A stretch of 38,691 nucleotides of DNA. Origin: Clostridiales bacterium. GTDB lineage: Bacteria; Bacillota; Clostridia; Lachnospirales; Lachnospiraceae. A program made the position numbers and the translations under genes. This document shows, in pieces, positions 8,329 to 16,116 of this stretch (positions within the stretch are counted from its first letter, which is position 1; each line of letters begins with the position of its first letter). The notes under the pieces were generated by a model. The model was given only the letters and a program-made list of their open reading frames with translations. It had not been told where the DNA came from and did not search any database. The stretch is from assembly GCA_020860715.1 (NCBI GenBank), contig JAJBTU010000023.1, positions 1-38,691 on the forward strand, in the 5' to 3' direction.

Positions 8329-9882
8329 GTGCCTACAGTGATTACAATTGCTGTTGTAATTGTGCTGGTTGTGCTAGCAGCCGCGATATCCTCCCTTGTC
8401 TCTGTCAGCCGTTACAGGAAGACGACGGAAGAGAAACTCGGCAGCGCCGAGGAGAAGGCAAGGCAGATTATCGACGACGCGCTGAAGGTTGCAGAGACAA
8501 AGAAACGCGAGGCACTTCTGGAAGCGAAGGAAGAATCTTTGAAGACGAAGAATGAGTTGGAAAAAGAGACCAGAGAGCGCAGATCAGAATTGCAGCGTTA
8601 TGAGAAACGTGTCCTGTCAAAGGAAGAGTCCGTGGACAGGAAAGCGGAGTCTCTGGAGCGCAGAGAGACCGGCATTACAGCCAGGGAAGAAGAGTTAAAG
8701 AAAAAGACCGCTGAAGTCAGCAAACTTCAGGAACAGCGTCTTGCCGAACTCGAAAGAATCTCAGGACTTACCTCTGAACAAGCAAAAGAATATCTTTTAA
8801 AAACTGTTGAAGATGAAGTAAAAATTGACACCGCCAAGCTTTACAGGGAACTGGAAAGCCAGGCAAAGGAAGAAGCAGGCAAAAAGGCAAAAGAATATGT
8901 GGTTACGGCGATTCAGAAATGTGCCGCTGACCATGTCGCGGAGACAACGATATCCGTGGTTCAGCTGCCTGGCGACGAGATGAAGGGAAGGATTATCGGA
9001 CGTGAGGGACGGAACATCCGTACGCTGGAAACATTGACGGGTGTGGATCTTATCATTGATGATACGCCGGAAGCAGTCATCCTGTCGGCATTTGATCCGA
9101 TCAGAAGAGAAGTGGCGAGAATTGCTCTTGAAAAGCTGATTGTGGACGGCCGTATCCACCCGGCCAGAATTGAAGAAATGGTGGAAAAAGCGCAGCGAGA
9201 GGTTGAGACGACGATTCGCGAGGAAGGAGAAGCCGCGGCACTGGAGGTTGGTGTACATGGCATCCATCCGGAACTGATACGTCTTCTGGGCAGAATGAAA
9301 TACAGAACCAGCTATGGTCAGAACGCACTGAAGCATTCGATCGAGGTGGCGCAGCTTTCCGGGCTGCTTGCCGGCGAGATCGGAGTGGATGTGAGGATGG
9401 CAAAGCGCGCGGGATTGTTGCATGATATCGGCAAATCCATTGACCATGAAATGGAAGGCTCTCATGTGCAGATTGGCGCGGAGTTGTGCAGAAAGTACAA
9501 GGAATCTCCGCTTGTCATCAATGCGGTGGAGTCTCATCATGGGGATGTAGAACCTGAGTCACTGATCGCCTGCATCGTTCAGGCTGCGGATACGATTTCG
9601 GCAGCCCGTCCGGGAGCGCGGCGAGAGACTCTGGAAACATATACAAACAGATTAAAACAGTTAGAAGATATTACGAACGCCTTCAAGGGTGTGGAAAAAT
9701 CATTTGCTATTCAGGCAGGTAGGGAAATACTTGTAATGGTAGTACCGGATCAGGTCAGTGACACGGCTATGCCGCTTCTGGCGAGAGATATCGCCAAGCA
9801 GATTGAGGCAGAACTGGAATATCCGGGACAGATTAAAGTCAGCGTCATACGGGAAAGCAGGGCGGTTGACTATGCGAAGTAA
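8329..9882 (+). CDS. rny: ribonuclease Y
   Basis: 517 residues, the usual length. It is the membrane-anchored endoribonuclease that starts bulk mRNA decay in many Firmicutes. Domains in order: N-terminal membrane anchor (residues 5-25), long charged coiled coil (30-195), KH domain with the IIGREGRN loop (222-229), and an HD domain with His365-Asp366 in [12 protein letters not shown]. The start is GTG at 8329, set by a strong AAGGAGG about seven bases upstream; no nearby ATG gives the membrane anchor. A dedicated promoter precedes it and a strong hairpin follows. Confidence 0.97.
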   Translation: MPTVITIAVVIVLVVLAAAISSLVSVSRYRKTTEEKLGSAEEKARQIIDDALKVAETKKREALLEAKEESLKTKNELEKETRERRSELQRYEKRVLSKEESVDRKAESLERRETGITAREEELKKKTAEVSKLQEQRLAELERISGLTSEQAKEYLLKTVEDEVKIDTAKLYRELESQAKEEAGKKAKEYVVTAIQKCAADHVAETTISVVQLPGDEMKGRIIGREGRNIRTLETLTGVDLIIDDTPEAVILSAFDPIRREVARIALEKLIVDGRIHPARIEEMVEKAQREVETTIREEGEAAALEVGVHGIHPELIRLLGRMKYRTSYGQNALKHSIEVAQLSGLLAGEIGVDVRMAKRAGLLHDIGKSIDHEMEGSHVQIGAELCRKYKESPLVINAVESHHGDVEPESLIACIVQAADTISAARPGARRETLETYTNRLKQLEDITNAFKGVEKSFAIQAGREILVMVVPDQVSDTAMPLLARDIAKQIEAELEYPGQIKVSVIRESRAVDYAK

Positions 9883-9910
9883 CACCAGAGGTGTACGAGT
9901 TTGACTTCAA

Positions 9911-9942
9911 AACGCCGCAGGGAAGGTTTTCCCTGCGGCGTT
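9911..9942 (+). terminator. hairpin terminator after rny
   Basis: A perfect 14-bp inverted repeat (AACGCCGCAGGGAA with its complement) around a GGTT loop, 28 bases after the rny stop. The T-run is short (TTTA), but the stem is very stable. Confidence 0.8.
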
Positions 9943-9953
9943 TATGCGCAGAG

Positions 9954-10026
9954 CCGGGCAGGGCATATCCCATGCGAAGCGTGGGATGCCGCCCGGGGAG
10001 GGAGTTTTGCGGCTGAAACCGCCTCC
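9954..10026 (+). ncRNA. structured 5' leader with two nested hairpins
   Basis: Directly after the rny terminator. Hairpin 1 pairs CCGGGC (9954-9959) with GCCCGG (9991-9996), GGCAT with ATGCC, and CCCATGC with GCGTGGG through G-U pairs. Hairpin 2 pairs GGAGG (9997-10001) with CCTCC (10022-10026) and GCGG with CCGC. It ends about 27 bases before the next start codon. Whether it is a regulatory leader, a second terminator or a repeat remnant cannot be decided from one sequence. Confidence 0.4.
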
Positions 10027-10053
10027 TGTTCGATTGCAGGGCGAGGATAAAAG

Positions 10054-10389
10054 ATGAGTCACGAAGAATTGTGGGAGCTTTTGATCAGGCATCAGGACGA
10101 ACCCTTTTTCACAGTGAGGGGACTTCCATTCCGGTATACGATACGGGGCGGGGAGTTGTTTGTTGACAGACGTGGGAAATCCATCACGAAAGCTACCGTT
10201 TCAAAAGCCTATGACCGGATCCTGGAATCGCCGGATGAGATCACCGGACCAAAGAAGCTGAATGCATTTGGCGCCCCCTATATCTGGGCGATTTTTCGAA
10301 AACTGGGAATTATTCCCGGGGAGAATAAGACATCCGATGCAGACAGTGATATATCTGCGCATGTGCCGAAAAATGACAGGAATGATTAA
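10054..10389 (+). CDS. small conserved clostridial protein of unknown function
   Basis: 111 residues, soluble, with a GAGGA ribosome site before the ATG. It has the pattern PFFTVRGLPFRYTIRGGELF, then KSITKATVSKAYDR and TGPKKLNAFGAPYIWAIFRKLGII. I recognise the general pattern (an extended N-terminal beta portion, then SIT-A-V--AY and GPKKL--FGA-Y) from uncharacterised clostridial proteins, but no function is known to me. It is upstream of thyX on the same strand with about 97 bases between them. The last 25 residues are polar and probably disordered. Confidence 0.7.
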   Translation: MSHEELWELLIRHQDEPFFTVRGLPFRYTIRGGELFVDRRGKSITKATVSKAYDRILESPDEITGPKKLNAFGAPYIWAIFRKLGIIPGENKTSDADSDISAHVPKNDRND

Positions 10390-10486
10390 AACAGGTGACA
10401 GAGACAGATAAAAACTGTTGAGGGAAAATGGGAATGTGTGCTGAGTTTATGCCGGAGGGATGCATTTTCCAGGAAACGGAGATATT

Positions 10487-11125
10487 ATGAATGTAATAAA
10501 GCCACAGGTAGAAATCATTGACATGGAAGATTACCGGACGATCCTGAATAAAATCGAACGTATCGGGAGAGTCTGCTATAAGAGTGAGGAACGCATTGGC
10601 GAGGGTACCGCGGAAAAATTCGTTGCCGGGATTATCAAAAGCGGCCATGAGTCGGTTATTGAGCACGAATGCGTGACAGTGAAGGTGACCTGCGACCGTG
10701 GAGTGACGCATGAGATTGTCCGGCACCGGATTGCGAGCTATTCGCAGGAAAGCACGCGTTACTGCAATTATTCAAAGGACAAGTTTCAGAACCAGATTTC
10801 CGTCATCGACCTGGCGACCGGATTCGGTTATGATCTTGACAAGCCGGAGGACCGTAGGAAATATGAGATCTGGACGGCGGCGATGGAGAGCGCGGAAACG
10901 TATTATTTTGAAATGCTGAATGCCGGAGCCACGCCGCAGGAAGCGCGATCGGTTTTGCCCAATTCTTTGAAAACGGAGATCGTGATGACGATGAATCTGC
11001 GGGAATGGAGGCATTTTATAAAACTTCGTTCCGCCGGGAGCGCACATCCGCAGATTCGGGAGATTGCCGGGCGGCTTCTGGAAATTTTCCAAAGGGAACT
11101 GCCGGTGTTTTTCAGTGATCTGTAA
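10487..11125 (+). CDS. thyX: flavin-dependent thymidylate synthase
   Basis: 212 residues from the ATG at 10487 (GGAGAT ribosome site); an in-frame start at 10460 has no such site. ThyX methylates dUMP to dTMP using FAD, NADPH and methylenetetrahydrofolate, and works as a homotetramer. The signature RHR-x7-S is present (Arg79-His80-Arg81 to Ser89, within RHRIASYSQESTRY), and LPNSLKTEIVMTMNLREWRHFIKLR supplies the C-terminal FAD/dUMP-binding segment. It is the only thymidylate synthase gene seen here. Confidence 0.96.
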   Translation: MNVIKPQVEIIDMEDYRTILNKIERIGRVCYKSEERIGEGTAEKFVAGIIKSGHESVIEHECVTVKVTCDRGVTHEIVRHRIASYSQESTRYCNYSKDKFQNQISVIDLATGFGYDLDKPEDRRKYEIWTAAMESAETYYFEMLNAGATPQEARSVLPNSLKTEIVMTMNLREWRHFIKLRSAGSAHPQIREIAGRLLEIFQRELPVFFSDL

Positions 11126-11240
11126 GTGATGAATAGAATCTTTTGGAATGGATGTAACATTTAACGGAAACAGCACATGACAGGAGCGGCTGATCTGACA
11201 GCTGCGCTGACTTAATAAATAAAGGACTAGAGAGATATAT

Positions 11241-11969
11241 ATGCAGGGGATTTACGATATCCATTGCCACATTCTGCCTGGCGTGGACGACGGCTCTCAT
11301 TCGATAGAAGAGACACGTGAGCTGCTTCGGCGGGAATATGAAGATGGCGTAAGGACCATTATTGTTACGCCCCATTATCGGCTGGAAATGTTTGAACCGA
11401 AAATGGCGCGTATTTACAGCGCGTTTTGGACAGCCTGCGATGCTGCCGCCGAAATCGCGCCGGATCTGAAGCTGTATATAGGCTGTGAGTTTCATGCAAA
11501 TATGGAAATGGTGGAGACGCTGAAGGCCGGCGGCCGCCCGACCATGGCAGGGAGCAGGTATGTGCTGACCGAATTTCGGGAGAGCACACCGTATCCTTAT
11601 ATTAAAGAACGTGTGACTGCCCTGCGCTCCGGCGGCTACCGCCCGCTGATTGCGCATGCGGAACGTTATGAGTGTATGCGAAAGGATCCGGAACATGCGG
11701 CAGAGCTCACAGAAATGGGAGCCCGTATTCAGATTAATGCGGGAAGCCTTCTGGGGGACATGGGCCATTCTGTACGCCGCTACTGTCAGGGGCTTTTGGA
11801 AGATGATCTTGTCTGGTGTGTTGCATCGGATGCGCACAATCTGAAAGACCGGACGCCGAATCTGGGAAAGTGCGCTGTATGGCTGGAAAAAAAGTTCGGC
11901 TCTGAGACGGCACAGAAGGTTTTGATTGACCATCCGGCAGAAATTGTGAGAGAAGGCATGAAAAATTAA
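11241..11969 (+). CDS. CpsB/YwqE-type tyrosine-protein phosphatase (PHP fold)
   Basis: 242 residues. The N-terminal DIHCHILPGVDDG (His8, His10) and TPHY motifs, the GCEFH block around 75-80, and late LIAHAERYE and ASDAHN motifs give the metal ligands of the PHP fold. The protein matches manganese-dependent CpsB/CapC/YwqE phosphatases that dephosphorylate the bacterial tyrosine kinase controlling capsule or exopolysaccharide export. Unusually, no kinase, polymerase or glycosyltransferase gene lies nearby, so the partner is elsewhere or the role has shifted. Spacing from thyX is 115 bases. Confidence 0.88.
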   Translation: MQGIYDIHCHILPGVDDGSHSIEETRELLRREYEDGVRTIIVTPHYRLEMFEPKMARIYSAFWTACDAAAEIAPDLKLYIGCEFHANMEMVETLKAGGRPTMAGSRYVLTEFRESTPYPYIKERVTALRSGGYRPLIAHAERYECMRKDPEHAAELTEMGARIQINAGSLLGDMGHSVRRYCQGLLEDDLVWCVASDAHNLKDRTPNLGKCAVWLEKKFGSETAQKVLIDHPAEIVREGMKN

Positions 11970-11970
11970 T

Positions 11971-12006
11971 TACAGTTCAGAACAGCAGGCCGCAGACCGC
12001 TTTCTG
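11971..12006 (+). repeat. repeat-family fragment A (left end only)
   Basis: 36 bases starting two bases after the phosphatase stop codon. It matches the left end of the long element at 13124-13399: TTCAGAACA, then CAGGCC, CAGACCGC and TTCT. Similarity is lost after about 12006, so this is a truncated or solo end. Confidence 0.6.
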
Positions 12007-12034
12007 TTCAGAATGAAAAATACAAAATTTTGGA

Positions 12035-12063
12035 TTGATAGAACGGGAATTCTGTAGTATACT
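12035..12063 (+). promoter_or_regulatory. fba: promoter of fba
   Basis: TTGATA (12035-12040), 17 bases, then TATACT (12058-12063). This gives a leader of about 70 bases before the ATG at 12142, in keeping with a strongly expressed glycolytic gene. Confidence 0.75.
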
Positions 12064-12141
12064 GGTGGCGAGTTATCAGGAACGTTTCGCTTCCGATGGT
12101 TCGGAGCGGGGCAAACATTTTACAAAGAGAGGTAGAATGAC

Positions 12142-13110
12142 ATGGCATTAGTGACAAGTAAAGAGATGTTCCAGAAGGCTTATGAAGGCGGCTACGCGAT
12201 TGGCGCTTTCAACGTGAACAACATGGAGATCGTACAGGCGATCACAGAAGCGGCTGCTGAGCTGCATTCTCCGGTGATTCTGCAGGCTTCCGCAGGAGCG
12301 AGAAAGTATGCGAACCCGACTTATCTGAAGAAACTGGTAGAGGCTGCTGTTATCGAGTGCCCGGACATCCCGATCGTTATGCATCTGGATCACGGCCCGG
12401 ATTTCGAGACCTGCAAGTCCTGCGTGGACGGCGGTTTCACCTCCGTCATGATTGATGCTTCCAAGTATTCCTTCGATGAGAACATCGAGATTACGAAGAA
12501 GGTTGTAGAGTATGCGCATGATCACGGCGTAGTAGTAGAGGCAGAGCTTGGCAAGCTGGCCGGCATCGAGGATGATGTCAATGTATCCGCTGAGGATTCC
12601 TCCTATACACAGCCGGATGAGGTTGAGGAGTTCGTTGACCGCACAGGTGTAGATTCTCTGGCGATTGCGATCGGCACCAGCCACGGCGCATTCAAGTTCA
12701 CTCCGGAACAGTGCACACGCAATGAGGAAGGCATTCTTCTTCCGCCGCCTCTTCGTTTCGACATCCTTGAGGAAGTATCCAAGAGACTGCCGGGCTTCCC
12801 GATCGTTCTGCACGGCGCTTCTTCCGTACCGCAGGAGTATGTGAAGATCATTAACGCGAATGGTGGAGCTCTGAAAGACGCGATCGGCGTTCCGGAAGAT
12901 CAGCTGCGTCAGGCGGCAAGATCTGCTGTCTGCAAGATTAACATCGACTCCGACCTTCGTCTGGGTCTGACCGCCGGCTGCCGTCAGGTATTCAACGAGC
13001 ATCCGGAGTACTTCGATCCGAGACAGTATCTGACCGTTGGCCGCGCGAATGTAAAAGCAGTTGTAGCGCACAAGATCAAGACCGTTCTCGGCAGCGAGGG
13101 CAAGGCCTGA
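12142..13110 (+). CDS. fba: class II fructose-bisphosphate aldolase
   Basis: 322 residues. It splits fructose 1,6-bisphosphate into dihydroxyacetone phosphate and glyceraldehyde 3-phosphate in glycolysis. The class II zinc site is visible: HLDHG (Asp83 catalytic, His84), Glu135 in VEAELG, His181 in GTSHG and His224 in VLHGASS. The ribosome site AGAGAGG precedes the ATG. Codon choice is strongly biased (for example repeated GTT, CTG, AAG and GGC), as expected for a highly expressed gene. Repeat-family sequences lie on both sides. Confidence 0.97.
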   Translation: MALVTSKEMFQKAYEGGYAIGAFNVNNMEIVQAITEAAAELHSPVILQASAGARKYANPTYLKKLVEAAVIECPDIPIVMHLDHGPDFETCKSCVDGGFTSVMIDASKYSFDENIEITKKVVEYAHDHGVVVEAELGKLAGIEDDVNVSAEDSSYTQPDEVEEFVDRTGVDSLAIAIGTSHGAFKFTPEQCTRNEEGILLPPPLRFDILEEVSKRLPGFPIVLHGASSVPQEYVKIINANGGALKDAIGVPEDQLRQAARSAVCKINIDSDLRLGLTAGCRQVFNEHPEYFDPRQYLTVGRANVKAVVAHKIKTVLGSEGKA

Positions 13111-13123
13111 TTCTTTATCATTT

Positions 13124-13399
13124 GTAACTATTCAGAACAACAGGCCACAGACCGCCTTCTTTGAAGGCTATATGCCGCTAACGCGTCATATTCTCCGCTG
13201 CCGCTCCGGTCGGTGCTAAACGAGCGCCACTGGCGCTCAGCACCTGAGGCTTGATGGGCGTCTACGCTACCGCTTCGGTCGGTGCTAAACGCGTGCCACT
13301 GGCACGCAGCACCCGCCCATCCCAAAATGAAAATACAGCCTGTAGCAGGTAAACCTGCACAGCCTGTTTTTTCATTTCGATGCTGTTCTGAACTGTTAC
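13124..13399 (+). repeat. repeat-family element B: MITE-like, hairpin-rich, with terminal inverted repeats
   Basis: 276 bases bounded by inverted ends: GTAACTATTCAGAACAACAG (13124-13143) and the complement of a near-identical sequence at 13380-13399 (17 of 20 match). Inside are two tandem 49-base units (13196-13244 and 13265-13313). Each forms a hairpin with outer arms GGTGCT/AGCACC, but the inner arms differ in a compensatory way (GAGCGCC/GGCGCTC and GCGTGCC/GGCACGC). The second unit sits inside an ATGGGCG/CGCCCAT stem. A terminator-like hairpin with a T6 run closes the element. No protein is encoded. A homologous element lies inverted at 34643-34807. Confidence 0.8.
13324..13379 (+). terminator. 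terminator hairpin within element B, downstream of fba
   Basis: GCAGGT/ACCTGC closes a small inner loop. Flanking AATGAAAATACAG and CTGTTTTTTCATT can extend the stem, and a run of six T follows the inner part. It is probably the functional terminator of fba. Confidence 0.65.
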
Positions 13400-13454
13400 T
13401 ACCATTTTATACAATGATCGGCGTGGTCTGTAGCCGGGATTCGTAAAAAATATG

Positions 13455-13480
13455 GAAATTTCTGTTTTAACCGAAATTTC
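13455..13480. promoter_or_regulatory. paired palindromes upstream of the glnN promoter
   Basis: Two exact copies of the self-complementary 8-mer GAAATTTC (13455-13462 and 13473-13480), spaced 18 bases start to start, end just before the -35 at 13484. Same-phase spacing close to two helix turns suggests a binding site for a dimeric regulator; no regulator is identified. Confidence 0.45.
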
Positions 13481-13483
13481 TGC

Positions 13484-13512
13484 TTGCATTTTACAGAAGA
13501 ATAGAGTATTTT
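13484..13512 (+). promoter_or_regulatory. glnN: promoter of glnN
   Basis: TTGCAT (13484-13489), 17 bases, then TATTTT (13507-13512). A start near 13520 gives a leader of roughly 70 bases that contains a hairpin at 13528-13559. Confidence 0.6.
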
Positions 13513-13527
13513 AAAACAAGGTGACGA

Positions 13528-13559
13528 GGGCGTTCCAGAATGAAGATGATGGAATGCCC
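13528..13559 (+). promoter_or_regulatory. leader hairpin of glnN, attenuator candidate
   Basis: GGGCGTTCCA (13528-13537) pairs with TGGAATGCCC (13550-13559), 10 bp with one G-U pair and a 12-base loop, followed by TTATTTCATTT. It sits between promoter and ribosome site, so it could be an attenuator or a protective 5' stem. Confidence 0.45.
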
Positions 13560-13590
13560 TTATTTCATTTCAGGCAAAGAGGAGGATATT

Positions 13591-15702
13591 ATGAGCGAAT
13601 ATTTTAACGTGGCTGACATTTTCGGTGAAGACGTCTTCAACGAAAAGGTGATGCAGGAGCGTCTCCCGAAAAAGGTTTACAAAGCGCTGCAGAAGACGAT
13701 CGAGGAAGGCAAAGAGCTGGATCTGGCAACAGCGGATGTCATTGCGGCGGCGATGAAGGACTGGGCAATTGAAAAGGGTGCGACACATTATACGCACTGG
13801 TTCCAGCCGCTGACCGGCGTGACGGCAGAGAAGCATGATTCCTTTATCACGGCGCCGAATCCGGACGGCACGGTTCTGATGGAGTTCTCCGGCAAAGAAC
13901 TGATTAAGGGTGAACCAGATGCCTCCTCTTTCCCGTCAGGCGGTTTGAGAGCGACATTTGAGGCGAGAGGTTATACAGCGTGGGACTGCACCTCTCCGGC
14001 GTTTGTGCGTCATGACGCGGCGGGCGCGATCCTCTGCATCCCGACAGCGTTCTGTTCCTACACAGGTGAGGCGCTGGATCAGAAGACGCCGCTTCTCCGT
14101 TCGATGGAAGCGATCAATACACAGTCTTTGAGACTCTTAAGACTGTTTGGCAATACGACTTCAAAGAAAGTGACTCCGTCCGTAGGACCGGAGCAGGAGT
14201 ATTTCCTTGTAGATGAGAAGAAGTTCATGCAGAGGAAGGACCTGATCTTTACCGGCCGCACGCTGTTTGGCGCAATGCCGCCGAAGGGCCAGGAACTGGA
14301 CGATCATTATTTCGGTACGATCCGTCAGCGCATTGCTTCTTTTATGAAGGATGTCAATAAAGAACTCTGGAAACTCGGTGTGCCGGCAAAGACCCAGCAC
14401 AACGAGGTGGCTCCGGCACAGCACGAGCTGGCTCCGATTTATTCCGAGGCCAATGTAGCCGTTGACCAGAACCAGATCGTGATGCAGACGCTGAAGCGTG
14501 TGGCCTGCCAGCATGGCCTGAAATGCCTGCTGCATGAGAAGCCGTTCGCAGGCGTGAATGGTTCTGGCAAGCACAACAACTGGTCAATCACGACGGATGA
14601 CGGGATCAACCTTCTGGATCCGGGAAAGACCCCGCACGAGAACATTCAGTTCCTGCTGGTGCTGTCCTGCATCTTAAAAGCAGTAGATGAACATGCAGAC
14701 CTGCTTCGCGAGTCTGCGGCAGACCCGGGCAACGATCACAGACTGGGTGCGAACGAGGCGCCGCCTGCCATTATTTCCGTATTCCTTGGTGAGCAGCTGC
14801 AGGACGTGGTATCTCAGCTTGTCAGCACAGGCGAGGCGACACATTCCAATAAGGGCGGCATTCTGAAGACCGGTGTGAAGACCCTTCCGGATCTGGAGAA
14901 AGACGCGACCGACCGCAACCGTACTTCACCTTTCGCGTTTACGGGCAACAAGTTTGAGTTCCGTATGGTAGGTTCCCGCGATTCCATCGCCTCCCCGAAC
15001 ATCGTGCTGAACACGATCGTGGCGGAAGCGTTCTGCGACGCGTGCGACATTCTGGAGAAAGCAGATGATTTTGACGCGGAAGTACACAGCCTGATCAAAC
15101 GCCAGCTGACCGAGCATCAGAGAATCGTCTTCAACGGCAACGGCTATGCGCCGGAGTGGGTAGAGGAAGCTGAAAGAAGAGGCCTGCCGAACATCAAATC
15201 CATGGTGGATGCGATTCCGAGCCTCGTGACCGACAAGTCGGTTTCCATGTTCGAAAAATTCGGCGTATTCACAAAGGCCGAACTGGAGTCCCGTGTCGAG
15301 ATCAAGTACGAGAACTACTCGAAGGCGATCAACATTGAGGCGAAGTCCATGATCGACATCGCAAGCAAACAGATCATTCCGGCAGTTATTAAGTATACAA
15401 AGAGCCTGGCAGATACGATCAACACCGTAAAAGCTGCGGGCGCGGATATTTCTGTACAGACAGAACTGCTTTCCGAGACCAGCGCGCTTCTGGTAGAGAC
15501 CAAAGCTGCTCTTGCAAAGCTGTCTGAGATCACGGCGACAGCAGCGGCGATGGAAGAAGGCGAGGCACAGGCAAGGTTTTATCATGACTCTGTGATGGCG
15601 GCCATGAGTGACCTTCGCACACCGGTTGATAAACTTGAGATGATCGTAGACAAGGAAATGTGGCCGATGCCGTCCTACGGCGATCTGCTCTTTGAAGTCT
15701 AA
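13591..15702 (+). CDS. glnN: type III glutamine synthetase (GSIII)
   Basis: 703 residues, the normal size of GSIII and far longer than GSI (about 450). The ATG at 13591 has the ribosome site GAGGAGG; an in-frame ATG at 13540 lies inside the leader hairpin and was rejected. The enzyme makes glutamine from glutamate, ammonium and ATP as a large oligomer. GSIII features visible are [30 protein letters not shown] (metal-binding Glu), [14 protein letters not shown], and [13 protein letters not shown] before LLDPG. The promoter, palindromes and leader hairpin suggest nitrogen-responsive control, but no glutamine riboswitch was recognised. Confidence 0.96.
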   Translation: MSEYFNVADIFGEDVFNEKVMQERLPKKVYKALQKTIEEGKELDLATADVIAAAMKDWAIEKGATHYTHWFQPLTGVTAEKHDSFITAPNPDGTVLMEFSGKELIKGEPDASSFPSGGLRATFEARGYTAWDCTSPAFVRHDAAGAILCIPTAFCSYTGEALDQKTPLLRSMEAINTQSLRLLRLFGNTTSKKVTPSVGPEQEYFLVDEKKFMQRKDLIFTGRTLFGAMPPKGQELDDHYFGTIRQRIASFMKDVNKELWKLGVPAKTQHNEVAPAQHELAPIYSEANVAVDQNQIVMQTLKRVACQHGLKCLLHEKPFAGVNGSGKHNNWSITTDDGINLLDPGKTPHENIQFLLVLSCILKAVDEHADLLRESAADPGNDHRLGANEAPPAIISVFLGEQLQDVVSQLVSTGEATHSNKGGILKTGVKTLPDLEKDATDRNRTSPFAFTGNKFEFRMVGSRDSIASPNIVLNTIVAEAFCDACDILEKADDFDAEVHSLIKRQLTEHQRIVFNGNGYAPEWVEEAERRGLPNIKSMVDAIPSLVTDKSVSMFEKFGVFTKAELESRVEIKYENYSKAINIEAKSMIDIASKQIIPAVIKYTKSLADTINTVKAAGADISVQTELLSETSALLVETKAALAKLSEITATAAAMEEGEAQARFYHDSVMAAMSDLRTPVDKLEMIVDKEMWPMPSYGDLLFEV

Positions 15703-15706
15703 AATG

Positions 15707-15744
15707 TCCTAAGGGGGACCGGCTTGCCGGTGGATTCCTTAGGA
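15707..15744 (+). repeat. hairpin after glnN
   Basis: TCCTAAGG (15707-15714) pairs with CCTTAGGA (15737-15744), and ACCGGC with GCCGGT inside. It begins four bases after the stop and has no T-run, so it may protect the 3' end while termination occurs at 15789-15825. Confidence 0.55.
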
Positions 15745-15750
15745 CTGTGG

Positions 15751-15778
15751 TCAGAACAGCATCAAAAAGAAAATTTCA
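15751..15778 (-). repeat. repeat-family fragment D (right end only)
   Basis: TCAGAACAGCATC (15751-15763) is identical to the inverted right end of element B, and the following A-rich bases remain similar. It is a short relic in the orientation opposite to B. Confidence 0.45.
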
Positions 15779-15788
15779 GATCCTTGCT

Positions 15789-15825
15789 AAAGTCCGGGAC
15801 GTCGATGCAGACGCCCGGACTTTTT
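15789..15825 (+). terminator. intrinsic terminator of glnN
   Basis: AAAGTCCGGG (15789-15798) pairs with CCCGGACTTT (15814-15823), followed by more T. CGTC/GACG pairs inside the loop. This is a classical rho-independent terminator. Confidence 0.9.
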
Positions 15826-15900
15826 CGTAAATTTGAATTAAAGTGAACAGTTTACAGGGAGTCTAATTAAAAAAATTTCGTGCATTTTTCACAATTTTCA

Positions 15901-15929
15901 TTGATTTTTTTCCACGGTTATATTATAGT
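15901..15929 (+). promoter_or_regulatory. promoter of the CdaR/PucR-type regulator
   Basis: TTGATT (15901-15906), 17 bases, then TATAGT (15924-15929), in a very AT-rich segment. The leader to the GTG at 16117 is about 180 bases; it has a short open frame at 15990-16193 that I do not regard as a gene. Confidence 0.55.
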
Positions 15930-16116
15930 AAACAACAGAAACGGGTCTGACCTTGTCGTGATTTTGTTTTTGGATCATAGTCGCGATATGTGTATGGGGC
16001 GGATTTTTGTGAATACAGGAGAGTTCCTTATCTGACAGCGCTGCTGTACAGACCCGCTCTACAAAAGAATGGGGCTGCTCATCCGAGCGGGAAAGCGGTA
16101 CAAGGAGGGTTTACAA

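Noticed and set aside
13196-13313. The repeated hairpins after fba as a CRISPR array
   Set aside because: Only two units, each itself a long hairpin, with a 20-base gap and no spacer series or cas genes.
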